Shown in pieces: positions 1-11,562 of a stretch of DNA of 64,000 nt (its first letter is position 1; the number at the start of each line of letters is the position of its first letter). Below the pieces are notes generated by a model. That model had not been told where the DNA came from and did not search any database. It saw only the letters and a program-made list of their open reading frames with translations. This stretch comes from Prorocentrum cordatum (Eukaryota > Sar > Dinophyceae > Prorocentrales > Prorocentraceae). The stretch is from positions 267,840 through 331,839 of the forward strand of contig CAUYUJ010001481.1 of the NCBI GenBank assembly GCA_963575745.1. Reading direction: 5' to 3'. The position numbers and the translations under genes are program-made.

Positions 1-660
1 GAGGCACGGCACGGCACGGCACCTCCTGCGCACTCCGCACCTAGCCGCGGCACGCCTTTCGCATCCCAGAGCCCAGGTGCAGCACGGCACGCAGGCACGG
101 CGCGCGGGCACTGTGCGGCACACGCCGGCGGCAGGAGTTTCGCAGCTTGCGTCTTGGAAGCAGGCTCTCTGAGAGCCGTCCAGACGCCTTGCAGCATTCG
201 CTGGCCAGGGAATGTGTCCGGACTGGGAGGCCACGCTCAATTCACGAGCAGGCGTGGCCAGAGGCTCGGCATCACATGGATGGCAGGGAGCACTCGGGCG
301 CCCAGAGCGCGCCTCGGGGATCTCAGGAGGCGGGCGTCGGGCAGCCCGATCGGCGAGCCAGGCGCCCGTCATTGCGCGCCCACCACCATGCCAGGTGCGC
401 CCTGGGCAGCCCAGCTGGGCTGCCGGGGGCGCGCGCTCGCTGGCGCAACAGTGCACCCCGTGCAACACTGCTGGCTCGGACCGGGAGGCCGCGCTGAAGT
501 CACAAGCAGGCGTGGCCAGAGGCCCGAGCTCGGGCTGCAGTCCTGGGGGCGTGCTCCCAGGTCGCCCCAGAAGCGGGCGTCGACTGCCCGGCCGCAGTGG
601 CCCAAAGCTGCGGACGGTCTAGGTATGACCGCGCCACTCGAGCGTCCGAGCCCACACGGT
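1..660. other. G+C-rich non-coding start of window
   Basis: No convincing gene. It opens with a short run of the pentamer GGCAC. Two imperfect copies of a segment of about 130 bp (about 225-362 and 482-600) share the phrase GCAGGCGTGGCCAGAGG and a following GCGGGCGTCG, so it is partly an old tandem duplication. Open frames here overlap in several phases and look like G+C-driven noise. Confidence 0.6.
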
Positions 661-970
661 ACATATGTATATATATACATGTACATATACATATACATAC
701 ACATATACATATATGTGTGTGTTGTGTATGGTGCGTTGTGTGTGTGTGTGCTGTGTGTGTTGATTGTGATGTGTGTTGTGTGTTGTGTGTTGCGTGTTGT
801 ATGTGTGCGTGTGCGTGTGCGTGTGTGCGTGCGTGTGCGTGTGCGTGTGTATGTGTGTTGTGTGCGTTGTGTGTATTGGGTGTGTTGGGTGTGTTGTGTG
901 TTGTGTTGTGTGTTGTGTGTGCGTGTGCGTGTGCGTGTGCGTGTGCGTGTGCGTGTGCGTGAGCGTGTGC
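661..970. repeat. AT/CATA then (GT)n microsatellite
   Basis: A short TATA/CATA stretch runs into about 250 bp of degenerate GT dinucleotide with GTGTTGT and GTGCGT variants. All open frames across it read as Cys/Val or Thr/His repeats and are not genes. Confidence 0.95.
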
Positions 971-976
971 GCCTCG

Positions 977-1440
977 TAGGCCCGCAGGTCTCGGCGCATC
1001 GGCTCATCCTTGGACCGTGCCTTGGTTCACTGGGTCGGGGCTCTGCTATGTTGTGTTACTCCATCCCCAGCTGCAGCTCAGTGCTGCTTCCCTCCCGGCT
1101 TCAGCTCTGCTCAGCTCAGTGCAGCTCAGTGCCCACGCTGGTTCCCACTTGCGGCGCTCCCCCCCGACGCAGTCGGCAGCTCCCTTCGGGCCTTTCTGCC
1201 TTCCACCTCCCCACACGCGCCTCGTAGGTAGGCCCGCAGGTCTCGGCGCCTGGCCCATCCCTGGATTGTGCTTTGTTTCACTGGCTCGGGCGCTAGTTCG
1301 TTGTGTTTTCCACCTCCAGCTGCAGCTCAATGCTGCCTCCCCCCAGCTTCAGCTCAGTGCAGCTCAGTGGAGCTCTGTGCTGGCGCTAGTTTTTTTCCCC
1401 CTCGGCGCTCCCCCCGCTGCAGCCAGCAGCTCTGAGTGGC
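977..1440 (+). repeat. Tandem duplication of a ~230-bp segment
   Basis: Copy 1 (977-1227) and copy 2 (1228-1440) both begin GGCCCGCAGGTCTCGGCGC and both contain CAGCTGCAGCTCA followed by a CTTCAGCTC stretch and a GGCGCTCCCCCC stretch. They differ by substitutions and small indels. The pair lies exactly between two long GT arrays, so the arrays may have taken part in the duplication. Confidence 0.8.
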
Positions 1441-1577
1441 CCGGTTTCCTCTCTTCCTGTCGCGCCGGGGCTCCTCCTCTTCCTCCTTCCGTGCATTGCG
1501 GCCTCAATTTGCATACAGCGTGTCCCCTGTTGCCGATCCGCCGGAGCAGTCGTCCTCTGCCCAGCCGCCGACTCAAA

Positions 1578-2218
1578 AAAGCGTATGCGTGTGCGTGTGC
1601 GTTTGTGTGTGGTATGTTTGTGTTGTGTGTGTTGTGTGTTGTGTGTGTGTGTTGTGTGTTGTATGCTGTGTGTTGTGTGTTGTGTGTTGTGTGTGTGTGC
1701 GTGCGTGTGCGTGTGCCTGTGCGTGTGCGTGTGCGTGTGCGTGGGTGCGTTGTGTGTTGTGTGTTGTGTGTGCTGTGTGGTGTGTGTGGTGTGTGTGTGT
1801 GTTGAGTGTTGTGTGTTGTGTGTTGAGTGGTGTGTTGTGTGTGCGTAAGCGTGTGCATGTGCGTGTGTGTGTGTGTGTGTTGTATGTGTTGTGTGTGTGT
1901 GTGTGTTGGGTGTGCTGGGTGTGTTGGTTGTGTTATGTGTTGTCTATTGTCTGTTGTCTGTGTGCGTGTGCGTACGCGTGTGCGTGTGTGTGTGTGTGTG
2001 TGGGCGTGCGCGCGTGTATGTGTTATGTGTGTTGTGTGTGTTGTCTGCGTATTGTGTCTGTTGTGTGCTGTGGTGTGATGTGTGTTGTGTGTGCGTGTGC
2101 GTGTGCGCATGCGGGTGCGTGTGTGTGTGTGTGTGTGTGAGTGTGTTGCGTGTTGTGTGCTTTGTGTGCGTGTGTGTGTTGTGTGTTGTGTGTTGTGTGT
2201 TGTGTGTGTTGTGCGTGT
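1578..2218. repeat. (GT)n microsatellite, ~640 bp
   Basis: Long degenerate GT array with GTGTTGT and GTGCGT sub-motifs, similar to the array at 713-970. It passes directly into a CTC array at 2219. Confidence 0.95.
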
Positions 2219-2470
2219 GTCCTCCTCCTCCTCCACCTCCTCCCTCCTCCTCCTGCCTCCTTCTCCTCCTCCTCCTCCTCCTCCTCCTCATCCTTCCCCT
2301 CCCCCTTCTCCCTCCTCGTCCTCCTACTGAGGGGAAGGAGTACCAGCGGCAGCAGCAGGCGAGAAGGATGATGAGAACGAGGCCAAGGAACAACGAGGGA
2401 CAGGGCGATGGACGAGGAAGGGAATGATGGAGGGGAGGGGATGATGAGAAGGAGAAAACAGAGGAGGAAG
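2219..2470. repeat. (CTC)n array then purine-rich tract
   Basis: CTC triplets to about 2320, then a G+A-rich stretch to 2470. Further CTC triplets lie at 2700-2768. Nothing recognisable is seen in 2470-2700 or 2770-2945. Confidence 0.9.
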
Positions 2471-2947
2471 CAAACGCCCCAACACCGTGTTAGAGTCTCC
2501 AGTGAATTCATATGTCTGACACGTATTCCTGAGCCGAGGCCATTCCCAGAATTTTTCCTGAAATCGTTGTCGTATTGGTGTGATTGGTTTGTCGGTGTTC
2601 CTGCTGGTTTTGCCTGAGGATTGCTGGCACGCAGCTGACACCTCAAGCGGAGGCCTCCAAATGCCTAAACACCACGAAATCGTGCAGACATGCATCCGCT
2701 CTGGCGCCCCTCCTCCTGCTCCTCTTCCTCCTCCTCCTCCTCCTCCTCCTCCTCCTCCTCCTCCTGCTCTTCCATGGTATCGGTAGTTCTCCTGCTCCGC
2801 ATCCCGCCCTCCGCTTCCTCAACTAGTTGCTCGTCTGGCGTGTATTCCGAATTCCTCAGGTTCCTTCCTCTTCCTCACCAGTCACGAGGAGGTGGAGGAA
2901 GAGGAAGCAAAGCATGATAAACAGGATTAGGGTAGGAGGTGAGATGG

Positions 2948-3020
2948 AGAGTTTGATGATGATGTTGATGTGATTATGGTGGTGCTACGGATGATGATGA
3001 GGATGAGGATGAGGCTGATG

Positions 3021-3069
<49 letters not shown>

Positions 3070-3075
3070 CGGTGG

Positions 3076-3152
<77 letters not shown>
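2948..3152. repeat. (GAT)n array
   Basis: About 200 bp of near-perfect GAT triplets, reading as poly-Met or poly-Asp on + and poly-His on -. It directly precedes the retroelement fragment. Confidence 0.95.
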
Positions 3153-3155
<3 letters not shown>

Positions 3156-3329
3156 GTCTTTTCTTTTCCAGCTAAATGCCTTTTCGCGGGGGAGGGGAGA
3201 GGCCGAATGCTTGCATATCATGGCCTTCGGCTCTCGAGTTGTGTGCCGCGGCGGGCCGCGGTGCATGGCTTGGCTGGGCCTCCCGGAGGGCTTGCTGAGG
3301 GTCCTGGGCCGCTGGGGCGTGCCAGCGCT

Positions 3330-5510
3330 GCAGGCGGGGGTCGCTCGCTGCCCCGCGATCGAGTTCCCGCCCTGCCCGCGTGCCCGGCCTGCCCGCCGTG
3401 CCCTGGGGCCACCGTGGGCGCGACCTCGGGCGCGGTGACCCTCGCCTGCCTGGCCACGGGCGCGGCAGGCGCCTCCCTCGGCGCCTTGGTTGCGATCGCT
3501 GTCCTGCGGGTGTGGGGCCCGATCCGCTTCACAGCTGAAGCGCGGGCCACGGCCCCGCTGGCTCCGAGCGGGGCTCCTCCGCGGCTTGCGCTGGCGTCGA
3601 CGGGCGATGGCGGAGGCGTGGGCGCGGGTGCTCTACAACGTGGCCGGCGCGCCGCTCTTCTACCAGAGGAGGTATGTGGGTCAATTGGCACTCACGGATA
3701 ATGTGATCATAGTGACGCCGATCGACAGCGGAACGCTTGTTGGCAGCCGGGCCCGACATAGCGGCGGTGCGTTTCGCGGCAGCTCGCTGGCCGCCCGTTC
3801 GCCCGCCGCCACCTTGGGGTGCCCCCCCCGCCTGGTGGCACGCTCATCCCCATGAGCGGCGGGCTGCTGCTGGGAGGGCCCCCGCTTGCTGCCGCTGGAG
3901 GAGCGCTGGTGGGAGCCGCCGCGGGATCGGGCGGTGATGCCGCCGCGCTGGCCGCCGCGGGACTCCCGCCGGCGGCCGCCACCGCCCGCCGCGGTGCCGC
4001 CTGGCCCGCTGGTCGCCCTTGCTGCGGGGGCTCCCATCCCAGCGGGAGCTCCGCCCGCCGTCGGTGCGCCGCCTGGGCCGGGCTGGAAGGACGACGGCGG
4101 CCCCCCGCTCGGGGCCAACGGTGAGGCGCCCGCAGGCTGGGCCTGGGTGCTCGCCGAGGACGTGGAGGCCTTCCCCTTCGACTCGGTGGTGCAGGTCGGC
4201 CCGATATCAGGCATCGTGCTGGCGTCACGGGCTGGCAGGCGCGGGATCATCACGCTCGGAGCGGGGTTATCGGCCATGGCCTTCATCCTGGAGGATTGGG
4301 GGCGGGCTGATTTCTCTGCGAAGTGGCGGGGGTCGGATCCGCGGACGTCGGCACGCATCGCGGGCAGCAGTGGACCTCGCAGTTGGCTCACGGTGACCGA
4401 GACGTCGAAGGAGATGGCCGACCCCCACTTCGCGCTGCAGCCGCGCTCGGCCGCCTGGCGCGTTGCTTGGCTGCTCCGCGAGGGCGGGCCGATTCAGCAT
4501 CACGAGAACTGGAAGGCGCGCAAGCGGCTCAGCACCTCGAACTACGGGGTTGCCGAGCACCACACTCTGAGCACGGTGCTGGAGGACCTAGCGACGATCG
4601 ACGAGGTCAAAGTGTCGAACCTCGTCAGAACGGAGGCCTGCTCAGGAAGATGCAGCTCACCGAGCACTTCTGGGAGGAGAAGCAGAGGGAGCAGGACACC
4701 ACCCAGCAGAAGCTGCCCCAGGAGGAGATCAGCGCGTTCATGGGGAGCACGGGTGCCTCCAGCCGCCCCAGCAGCATGGTCTGCCCCGCGCACTTGGACG
4801 TCGTGGGCAGGGAGCTCGAGCGCGTCAGCCAGCTCAAGAAGAACGCCCGCAAGCTGCGGGAAGAAGCGAAGGCCGCCTCCGGGGCCAAGGCCGGGGGGGC
4901 GAAGTCATGATGTTATCACGCCTGGAGGGGCCTTCCGGCCCAGCCCCCCCGGGCGCTACGACAATTAGCCCTTCTTTGGCGGTTGCCTGCGCCGCTGAGA
5001 GCGTGCATGGCAGGCGTGCCGGAGTGGGCGCGGAGCGACAGCGGGACCTCTTTCCGCTGCCCGTGCCTGCTGCTGCTGACCCTGGCGAGTTGGCTGGTGG
5101 CGGATGTTCTCGCAGCATGCGGAGGCGGGCCCGCCGCGCTGCGTCTGCGCCGTGGCCCATCAGGCAGGCGGTGGAGTCGCTCAACGGCTTCAGCGGCGAC
5201 GGGGGCGGCGGCGAGCCTGGGCCGCCGGCCGTCGCGACGCCAGCGCAGCAGCGGCGCCAGTCCCGCATCGCGAAGCATGCTGGGTCCCCCGCCGAGCGAC
5301 CTTCAGCCTCTGGCAGCCCTTCAGGAGCTCCAGGCTGCTCTGTCCTGCGACGGCGCGCTGTCGACCAGGGCGGGGGCGATGGGCGTCTCCTGGCTCTCGC
5401 TACCGTCTCCAGGCAACTGCCCTGTGGCGCTGGAGCGGCTTCTGGAGTCCGAGGTATATCATTCCGTTCATCGTGATATCTCGAGCCAGGTCTTGCCGAA
5501 TACTTAAGCT
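3330..5510 (+). pseudogene. N-terminal part of a dinoflagellate retroelement polyprotein, frameshifted
   Basis: Pieces in several frames follow the order I know from an abundant dinoflagellate reverse-transcriptase polyprotein family. First is a Pro/Cys-rich stretch (PALPACPACPPCP, about 3375-3405) before a predicted membrane helix (about 3430-3510). Next comes WVLAEDVEAFPFDSVV (about 4140). The best conserved block, with WGRADFSAKW, VTETSKEMADPHFAL and STSNYGVAEHHTL, spans about 4295-4570. A helical segment (LRKMQLTEHFWEEK to LKKNARKLREEAK) ends near 4870. A block with RDLFPLPVPA and AVESLNGFSG follows (about 5040-5200), then LQPLAALQELQAAL and VALERLLESEV (about 5290-5455). Frame changes fall near 3550, 3700-3880, 4635, 4900 and 5270, so it cannot make the full protein. 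The reverse-transcriptase core is absent here; a matching piece lies at 16.4 kb. The family assignment is from memory. Confidence 0.7.
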
Positions 5511-6235
5511 TTGCAGATGAAGCAGGATGCTGGATCCAGGAAGCCCTGCGTGGATCCGACTCTTCGAGACCGACGTCGGCACGCAGCTCTCGCGGCTCGC
5601 CTGCTCGACGCGGGGGCCAAAAGTCTAACCGTGCTATTCGGCGCCTTGCCCACGAGCATTCGTCACCTAGGATACTACTCGTACTGCGCCAATATACACC
5701 ACTAGGCCAAGTCCCGAAGTGGGGCAACTGAACATATTCGTCGCCTCCTGAAGCCACTAGCTTATTTTTCCCTGATGTCATGTCTCTTCTACGTTTTCTT
5801 CGCAACTCGATGCAGCGGCTCAGCGGGCAGCAATCGTCGCAGCCTTCCTGCCAGCCCACAGTTCTACCGCGTCCAAATCTCGCGGGTGGTGTGAATTAAG
5901 GATATCGCCACTTGTAGCCCCCCCCCCAAACGCGCAACTCTGCTAGCGCCGCTCGCTTGACTTAGAGGATGGAGTTTCTTACGCTAGTTGGGGGTGCTTG
6001 CGGTCGGGCTGAAGTTACGTGTGTTCGGGCATAAGTTTCGCAAGTGGCTTAAGAATGTTGCAAGTGCTGTAAGTGTTGGCGTTGCCTTGTAAGTATACCT
6101 CCGGTACTTCTGAGCATGTATCAGCCTTTGAGCACCGAGCCAAGCTACCAAGCAAATGCATCTAAGCAGCGTAGGTGAACGTCGCAGTAAATGACTTAGG
6201 CCTTGCCAGCGACAGATCTGCGGGACTGAAGCCTA
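5511..6235. other. Unannotated stretch with TAAGT motifs
   Basis: No gene seen. A cluster of TAAG/AAGTG words lies at 6020-6110. Similar clusters lie at 7580-7620 and 10300-10430, suggesting a degenerate dispersed repeat. Confidence 0.4.
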
Positions 6236-6239
6236 TCCT

Positions 6240-7380
6240 CCACTCCCTCATCCTCCTCCTACAACTCCTCCCCCTCCCCCTCCCTCCCCCTTCCTTCCCC
6301 CCCATCACCTTCTCCTTATCCCTCATCCTCCTCTTCGTCCACCTCCTCTCCTCCCGCCCCCTCATCATCCTCTGGTGGTCATCATCATTATCGCCACCAT
6401 CACCATCGTCCACTCATCGTCGCTCGACCGCGCCGCCGCCGCGGCCGCCGTGACCCTGGGCAGGGGCGCAGGAGAAAGAGGAGGACGGAGGAGAAGGAGG
6501 AGGACGGAGGACGAGGAGGAGGAAAAGAAAGAGGACGGAGGACGGAGCAGATGGAGGAGGAGGAGGCGGAGGAGGAAGAGGAAGGAGGAGGATGGAGGAA
6601 GGATGGAGTGAGGAGTAGGGGGACGGGAGGAGGAGGAGGAGGAGGAGGAGGAGGAGGAGGAGGAGGAGGAGAAGAGGAGGAGGAGGAGGAGGAGGAGGAG
6701 GAGGAGGAGGAGAGGAGGAGGTTGAGGGGAGGGGGGGCAAGAAAGGAGGGAGGAGGAAACAGAGTGGGGGAGGAGGTGGGAGCATAGGGAGGGGAGGAGG
6801 AGGAGGAGGACGAGGGGAGGAGAGGAGGAGGAGAGAGGGAGGTGCTGGTGGGCCCTACATGGGGCCCCGAGGGGCCCCCTCTCCGCGCAGCAGCGCGAAC
6901 TCTCCAGCCCGCCCACGGGCGCGCCAACAGAAGGAGAACGAGGAGCCCTTGAAGGCCTTGGGAGAAGGAAGGGCCAGGAGGAAGAGGGCCCGCACGGACT
7001 CGGCCCGCCGCGGCGCTCGCGGCGCACCGGGGGGGCAGAGAGGGGGGGGAGGGAGGGGGGGAGAGAGAATGAGGGAGGGAGGCGGGGGAAGGAGAGGAGA
7101 GAGGAGGAGGAGGAGCAGGAGGGGGAGGAGGAGGAGGAGGAGGAGGAGGAGGGGAGGAGGAGAAGGAGGAGGAGAGGAGGGGGAGGAGAGGAGGGGGGAG
7201 GAGGATCAGCAGGACGAAGAGGAGCAAGAGGAGGAGGAGGAGGAGGAGGAGGAGGAGGAGGAGGAGGAGGAGGAGGAGGAGGAGGAGGAGGGAGGGGGGG
7301 AGAGAGATGAGAGGAGGGGGAGAGGGGGAGGAGTAGGAGGGGGACGGGGGAGGGGGAAACATGAGGGGGAGGGGGGAGAG
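6240..7380. repeat. CTC then (GGA)n/(GAG)n arrays with a short unique island
   Basis: Pyrimidine-rich triplets (6240-6370) are followed by purine-rich GGA/GAG arrays (6467-6850 and 7030-7380). A G+C-rich island at 6850-7030 separates the two purine arrays. Long open frames here encode poly-Glu, poly-Arg, poly-Ser or poly-Leu and are artefacts of the repeats. Confidence 0.95.
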
Positions 7381-7385
7381 AAAGG

Positions 7386-7402
7386 ATGATGATGATGATG
7401 AC

Positions 7403-7481
<79 letters not shown>

Positions 7482-7555
7482 GTGATGATTGTGATGGCGA
7501 TGGCGATGGTGACGGTGGTGATGATGATGATGGTAATGATTCTGATGATTATGAG
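7386..7555. repeat. (GAT)n array
   Basis: GAT triplets with occasional GGT and GGC interruptions near the 3' end. It continues directly from the GAG array. Confidence 0.95.
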
Positions 7556-7674
7556 GAGGAGGATGTGCGCGCATTGTCCTGGTAAGTATTGCAAGTAGCG
7601 TAAGTAGCGTATGCAGCACGCGGTTGTATCGTTTTGTTATTTCTTTGTTATATTTTGTTACCCGGGGATCCATA

Positions 7675-7835
7675 ATCCCATGATAACACAAGATAACCTG
7701 GTATCATATAGGATCCCGCGTCAGGATAACATACGATAACTTGTTGCCCTATAGGATAATATGTTTCCCTGGCACATGCTCAGTTGCGTTAGCCTGGGAC
7801 CCCGAATCCCTGGACAACAAAAGATAACATAGCCT
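7675..7835 (+). repeat. GATAAC-motif cluster
   Basis: At least five copies of GATAAC or GGATAA occur within 160 bp, some with flanks such as AAGATAAC and AGGATAAC. Two more copies lie at 9115-9150, just past the inner end of the left foldback arm. No coding potential is seen. Confidence 0.6.
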
Positions 7836-7865
7836 TAGCGTAGCAACCCTAAACAGAACTGAACG

Positions 7866-8072
7866 TCCTCATCGTCATCACTGCCGTGGTCGTGTCGTCG
7901 TCGATGTTGTTGCCGCCCCTTTTATTTTCCGTCTCGCGTCCCTCAAAACTGCCCATCCTCGAACGTACTCAGTCTTGCGTTTCTCTGCAAAAGACTCTTC
8001 CCCCTCACCTTCCCCGCCCCCCATCTCCAGCTCCTTCTCCTCCTCGTCATCATCATCATCATCATCATGATG

Positions 8073-8110
<38 letters not shown>

Positions 8111-9111
8111 GATCATCATCATCATCATCATCAGCAGCATCATCATCATCGTCATACTCCTTCCTTCCTCCTTGAATTCTGCTTCTCATCATAATTATTG
8201 TCCTTCTCCTGGCATTCTGGCTCCTCGTCCTCTCCCGGTACCTCCTCCTGCTCCTGCTGCTCCTCCTCCTCCTCCGCATCATGCTCCTCCTCCTCCTTCT
8301 CCTCCTCCTTCTCTTCATTCTCCTCCTCCTCGTCCTCCTCCTCCTCCTCCACCTCTCCCTCCTCCTCCTCCTCCTCCTCCTCCTCCTCCTCCTACTACTC
8401 CTCCTCCTCTTCCTCCTCCTCCTCCTCCCTCCTCCCCCCCAAAAAACAAATTCCCCTGGAGGCAGGGAGCTCGGCGCCCAGCCGACCGCCGGACCCAACG
8501 GCCGAGCTTGGCCGACCACCAGACCTAAAAAAAATTGCGTGAACACCTCACACTGGCACACTCCTAGAGCTCAGTCAGATTTGCGAGGATGTCTCAGGCG
8601 AAACGCTCAATCCCGGACACTCAGAAACGCGAGTTCTGAGGATGTCTCGGGCGAAACGCTCAAACGGATGAAATTGTTGCAAAGCCCCTCCCTCGGCCCG
8701 TTGTAGTTCTCTTCACAACAGCACCCCAGTCAGCGCAGCTGTTCGGGGAAAACAGCAAAGGGCTCTCCTAGGCGGGAGGCGAACTGGGAGGCGAACTGGG
8801 AGCCTAGAACGTCTCAAGCGAAACGGCCCAGACAACCTCGCGCGCAGGATCTCGGAGCAAAGAAATTTGAGGATGCCTCACGCGAAACGGGCCGGACTTC
8901 CTCTCGCGCGGCTCCCAGAGCTCAGATATGCGAGGATGTCTTAAACGAGACGCTCAATCTCGGACAACTCAGAAACGCGAGTTCTGAGGATTTCTCGGGC
9001 GAAACGGTCAAACGGATAATATGTTTTGCAAACACCTCACGCTGGCACCCCTCTTCGGCCCGTTCTAGTTCTTATCACAACAGCACCCCAGTCAGCACAG
9101 CTGTTTTGGGA
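7866..9111. repeat. Left arm of a large inverted repeat (foldback-like)
   Basis: Reads as the reverse complement of 11563-12767. Matching landmarks are the outer GTACTCAG/GCGTTTCTCTGCAAA segment, the GCATTCTGGCTCCTCGTCCTCT segment (about 8212), the AACAGCACCCCAGTCAGC phrase (8718 and 9080) and GAGTTCTGAGGAT with GCGAAACG (about 8630 and 8990). The arm includes a CAT array (8046-8155) and a CTC array (8230-8440). Its inner half holds two sub-copies of a roughly 200-bp unit. Confidence 0.85.
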
Positions 9112-9159
9112 ACAAAAGATAACACACAGATGAGAACCAGATAACATTGCGTGCTACTT

Positions 9160-10080
9160 ACGGTACTTGCCATAATTACCAAGGTCATACGCGACTCACA
9201 CCGTCGAGAAACTCGATCCCGTAAAAAATGCGGCATCCGCCTCTTCATCCTGCCCTCTGAACCCCTCCTCTACGCAGTTCGCCTCTCCCGCCAGACCCGC
9301 CCTCCCCTCCCGCCCTCCTGCCTGTCTTCCTCCACCACGCCCTCGTCTTTGTCCTCTCCGCCCTTCTTCTCCTCCTTCTCCTCCTCATTCTCTTCCTCTT
9401 CGCTCCACATCCTCCTCGTTCTCCTCGTCCGTCGCCCCCCGCCCTCCTTCTTGTCCTCCTCCGCCGCGCCCTCGTCCTTGTCCTCTCCTCCCCTCTCCTC
9501 CTCCTCCTCCTCCTGATTCTCCACCTCCTCGTTCCACCTCCTCCTTGTCCTCCTCGTCCGTCGTCCTCATCCTCCTGATCCTCCTCCTCCTCCTCCATTC
9601 TCCTCCTCCTCTATCCTCCTCCTTCTCCCTCCTCACCCTCATCTTCCGCCCTGTTCTTCCGTCCTAATCCTCATCGTCCTTTTCTTTCCTTCCCTTTTCT
9701 TTTCAGCGTGTTCCCAAATCTTTCATCCTTTTCAAATTTCGCCTCCTCCTCTCTGCTTCCCCTTTTTTCACCCACCTCCACCGCCGCCCTTGCCCTGTCC
9801 ATCATCCATCATGCTCCTGCTCCTGTTCCTGATTCTCCTCCGTCTCCAACTTATCATCATTTTTTCTCATTCTCCTCCTCCTCTCGTGCCCTTCCTCCTC
9901 ATCTAATATCATCTCTCCTCTCCCCTGCGTCCACCTCCTGTCCACGCCTTCCTTTTGTCTCCTCCCTCCTGCTCCGTCCTTCCTCGTCCTTCTCCGCCCT
10001 CTTCCTCCTCCTCTCCAAGACGCTCTCCCCCTCCCGCTGCCCCTATCCTCCTCCTCCATAAGACCTCCGCTCTCACCCTC
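9160..10080. repeat. Pyrimidine-rich CTC-type tracts in the foldback spacer
   Basis: Degenerate CTC/TCC sequence makes up most of 9280-10060. No gene is recognised. Frames read as Ser/Pro/Leu or Arg/Glu repeats. Confidence 0.85.
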
Positions 10081-10250
10081 CGCCGTCGCCGCACTCGCCA
10101 CCGCGCTCATCGCAGCCGCCGCCGCCGCCGCCGTCGTCGCAGCCAATGCAATGCCGCAGTCGACCGACGTCGTTTCCGTCGCCGCCACCGTCGCCGCCAG
10201 CGCCGCCACCGACGTCTCTTCTGTTGCCGTCGCCGTTGTCGTCGCCCACC
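10080..10250. repeat. (GCC/GTC)n-like tract
   Basis: Degenerate GCC, CGC and GTC triplets. Followed from 10280 to 10430 by an A+T-richer stretch with many TAAGT/CTTAG words. Confidence 0.7.
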
Positions 10251-10559
10251 ATTTATTCGCCTCCCCCCTCTTAAAAAGGTAATGGTAGTTATAAGTATGA
10301 CAAATGTAACCTACATATGGTACCCTAAGTATCTTAGTACATAACTTAGTAAGTAGCGCTAAGTTGCAACGGGAAGTAGACTAAGTTACGTGAAGTACTT
10401 AGTGCAAACTCGCCTTAAATAGCATAAGAAACACCAGCCTCTAAGCATGCAGCGGCTAGCAAGTGGCGGGCCAGGCTTGAGCAAAATGAGAACGAAGCAG
10501 GCCGAGGAGGCGGCGAGGGGGGGCTAAATTGAAAGCTCTCCTCAGGAGGGATCGCGCTT

Positions 10560-11065
10560 GGGACCGAGCACCGGAAGTCCCTCCAAAAGGGGCAAGAACC
10601 GGAAGTCCCCCAGATAGCAAGAACCGGAAGTCGTCCCAAAAAAGGGCAAGAACCGGAAGTTGCTGCCGGAGCAACCACTGCAACCTCGGAGGTTGCAGTG
10701 GTTGCTCCGCTCCGAAAACGCATGTCGGCGCCCAGCAGCCGACGTGGCGGCAAAGTTTTATCCCGAGTGTCGCAGATGCTGTAGCAGACGTTCAGAAGAA
10801 ATTGCTCAACATACGCTACAGTGACTTCCAGTTCCCCCCCCCCCCGGGGGGGGGGGAACTGCAACCTCGGAGGTTGCAGTGCTTGCTGGGGTAGAGCTTT
10901 CGAGGGCGCCCAAAAGGTCCAAGGCTTCCCCCCCCCCGGGGGGGGGGGAAGACCCGGAACTTCGGCCATCCTCGTTAGGTCCGCCCCTTCAAGCACTGCA
11001 ACCTCGGAGGTTGCAGTTCTTGCCCCCCCACCCCCCGGGGGGGGGAAGAACCGGAAGTCACTGAT
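10560..11065 (+). repeat. Cluster of palindromes and AACCGGAAGT repeats
   Basis: Four copies of ACCGGAAGT, the last three in the context CAAGAACCGGAAGT, lie between 10565 and 10662; another is at 11048. A 41-bp palindrome (10668-10708, 20-bp arms, 1-nt loop) centres on AACCTCGGAGGTT, and that core recurs near 10870 and 11005. Runs of C followed by runs of G form three further hairpins (about 10831-10860, 10928-10952, 11024-11048), each bounded by the ends of the GGAAGT or GGAA motif. Confidence 0.85.
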
Positions 11066-11089
11066 GATCATTGATCTCATGGTGGTGGT

Positions 11090-11560
11090 GCTGACTCATG
11101 AAGAAGGTGGAGGAAGATTCAGATGATGTAGGTGGGCGATGTAGTAAGATAATGCAAGATGATGTCGGATGTGAGAATATGGTGCAAGATGACGTAGAAT
11201 GGTACAGGAGGCTGATGCATTCATGATGATAGGCTGATACAGGAGGATTTAATGGGAAGATGGCGAGGCCATATCAATTGCGAAAGACATAGAGCTGCAA
11301 GACAGCAGGACGCAAGGAGCAATAGAGTAATGGTGAATTGTGCCGTCGGATGCTGATAGCGACGTAGGACACAAGACATGGATGGTAATGGCTGCTGCTC
11401 TGTAAAACAAATTGCATCCGCCGCCGCCGCCAGCGAAGAGAATGAAGTCGTCGGGTCGTCGTGCGGTCAAAGGTCGGTCGCGACCGCTGGTTGGGTAGGG
11501 GCCGCCCGCATTCCGCTGTCTATGACGCGCAACACGATGCTGCTGACGCAGCCTGGAAGC
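11090..11560. other. Foldback spacer, no gene
   Basis: GATG-rich sequence with repeated words such as GCAAGATGATG and GATGTAGT. No exon is recognised. Confidence 0.4.
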
Positions 11561-11562
11561 AA

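Noticed and set aside
2970-3266. Frames of poly-Met, poly-Asp or poly-His across the GAT array
   Set aside because: They are direct readings of a triplet repeat, open in every phase, with no non-repeat protein sequence attached. The same applies to the GAG, CTC, GAC, CAT, GT and ACAT arrays.
3737-4396. Minus-strand frames of 173-236 codons opposite the retroelement
   Set aside because: The + strand carries recognisable polyprotein blocks. The minus frames are Pro/Ser/Arg-rich mirror readings of G+C-rich codons.
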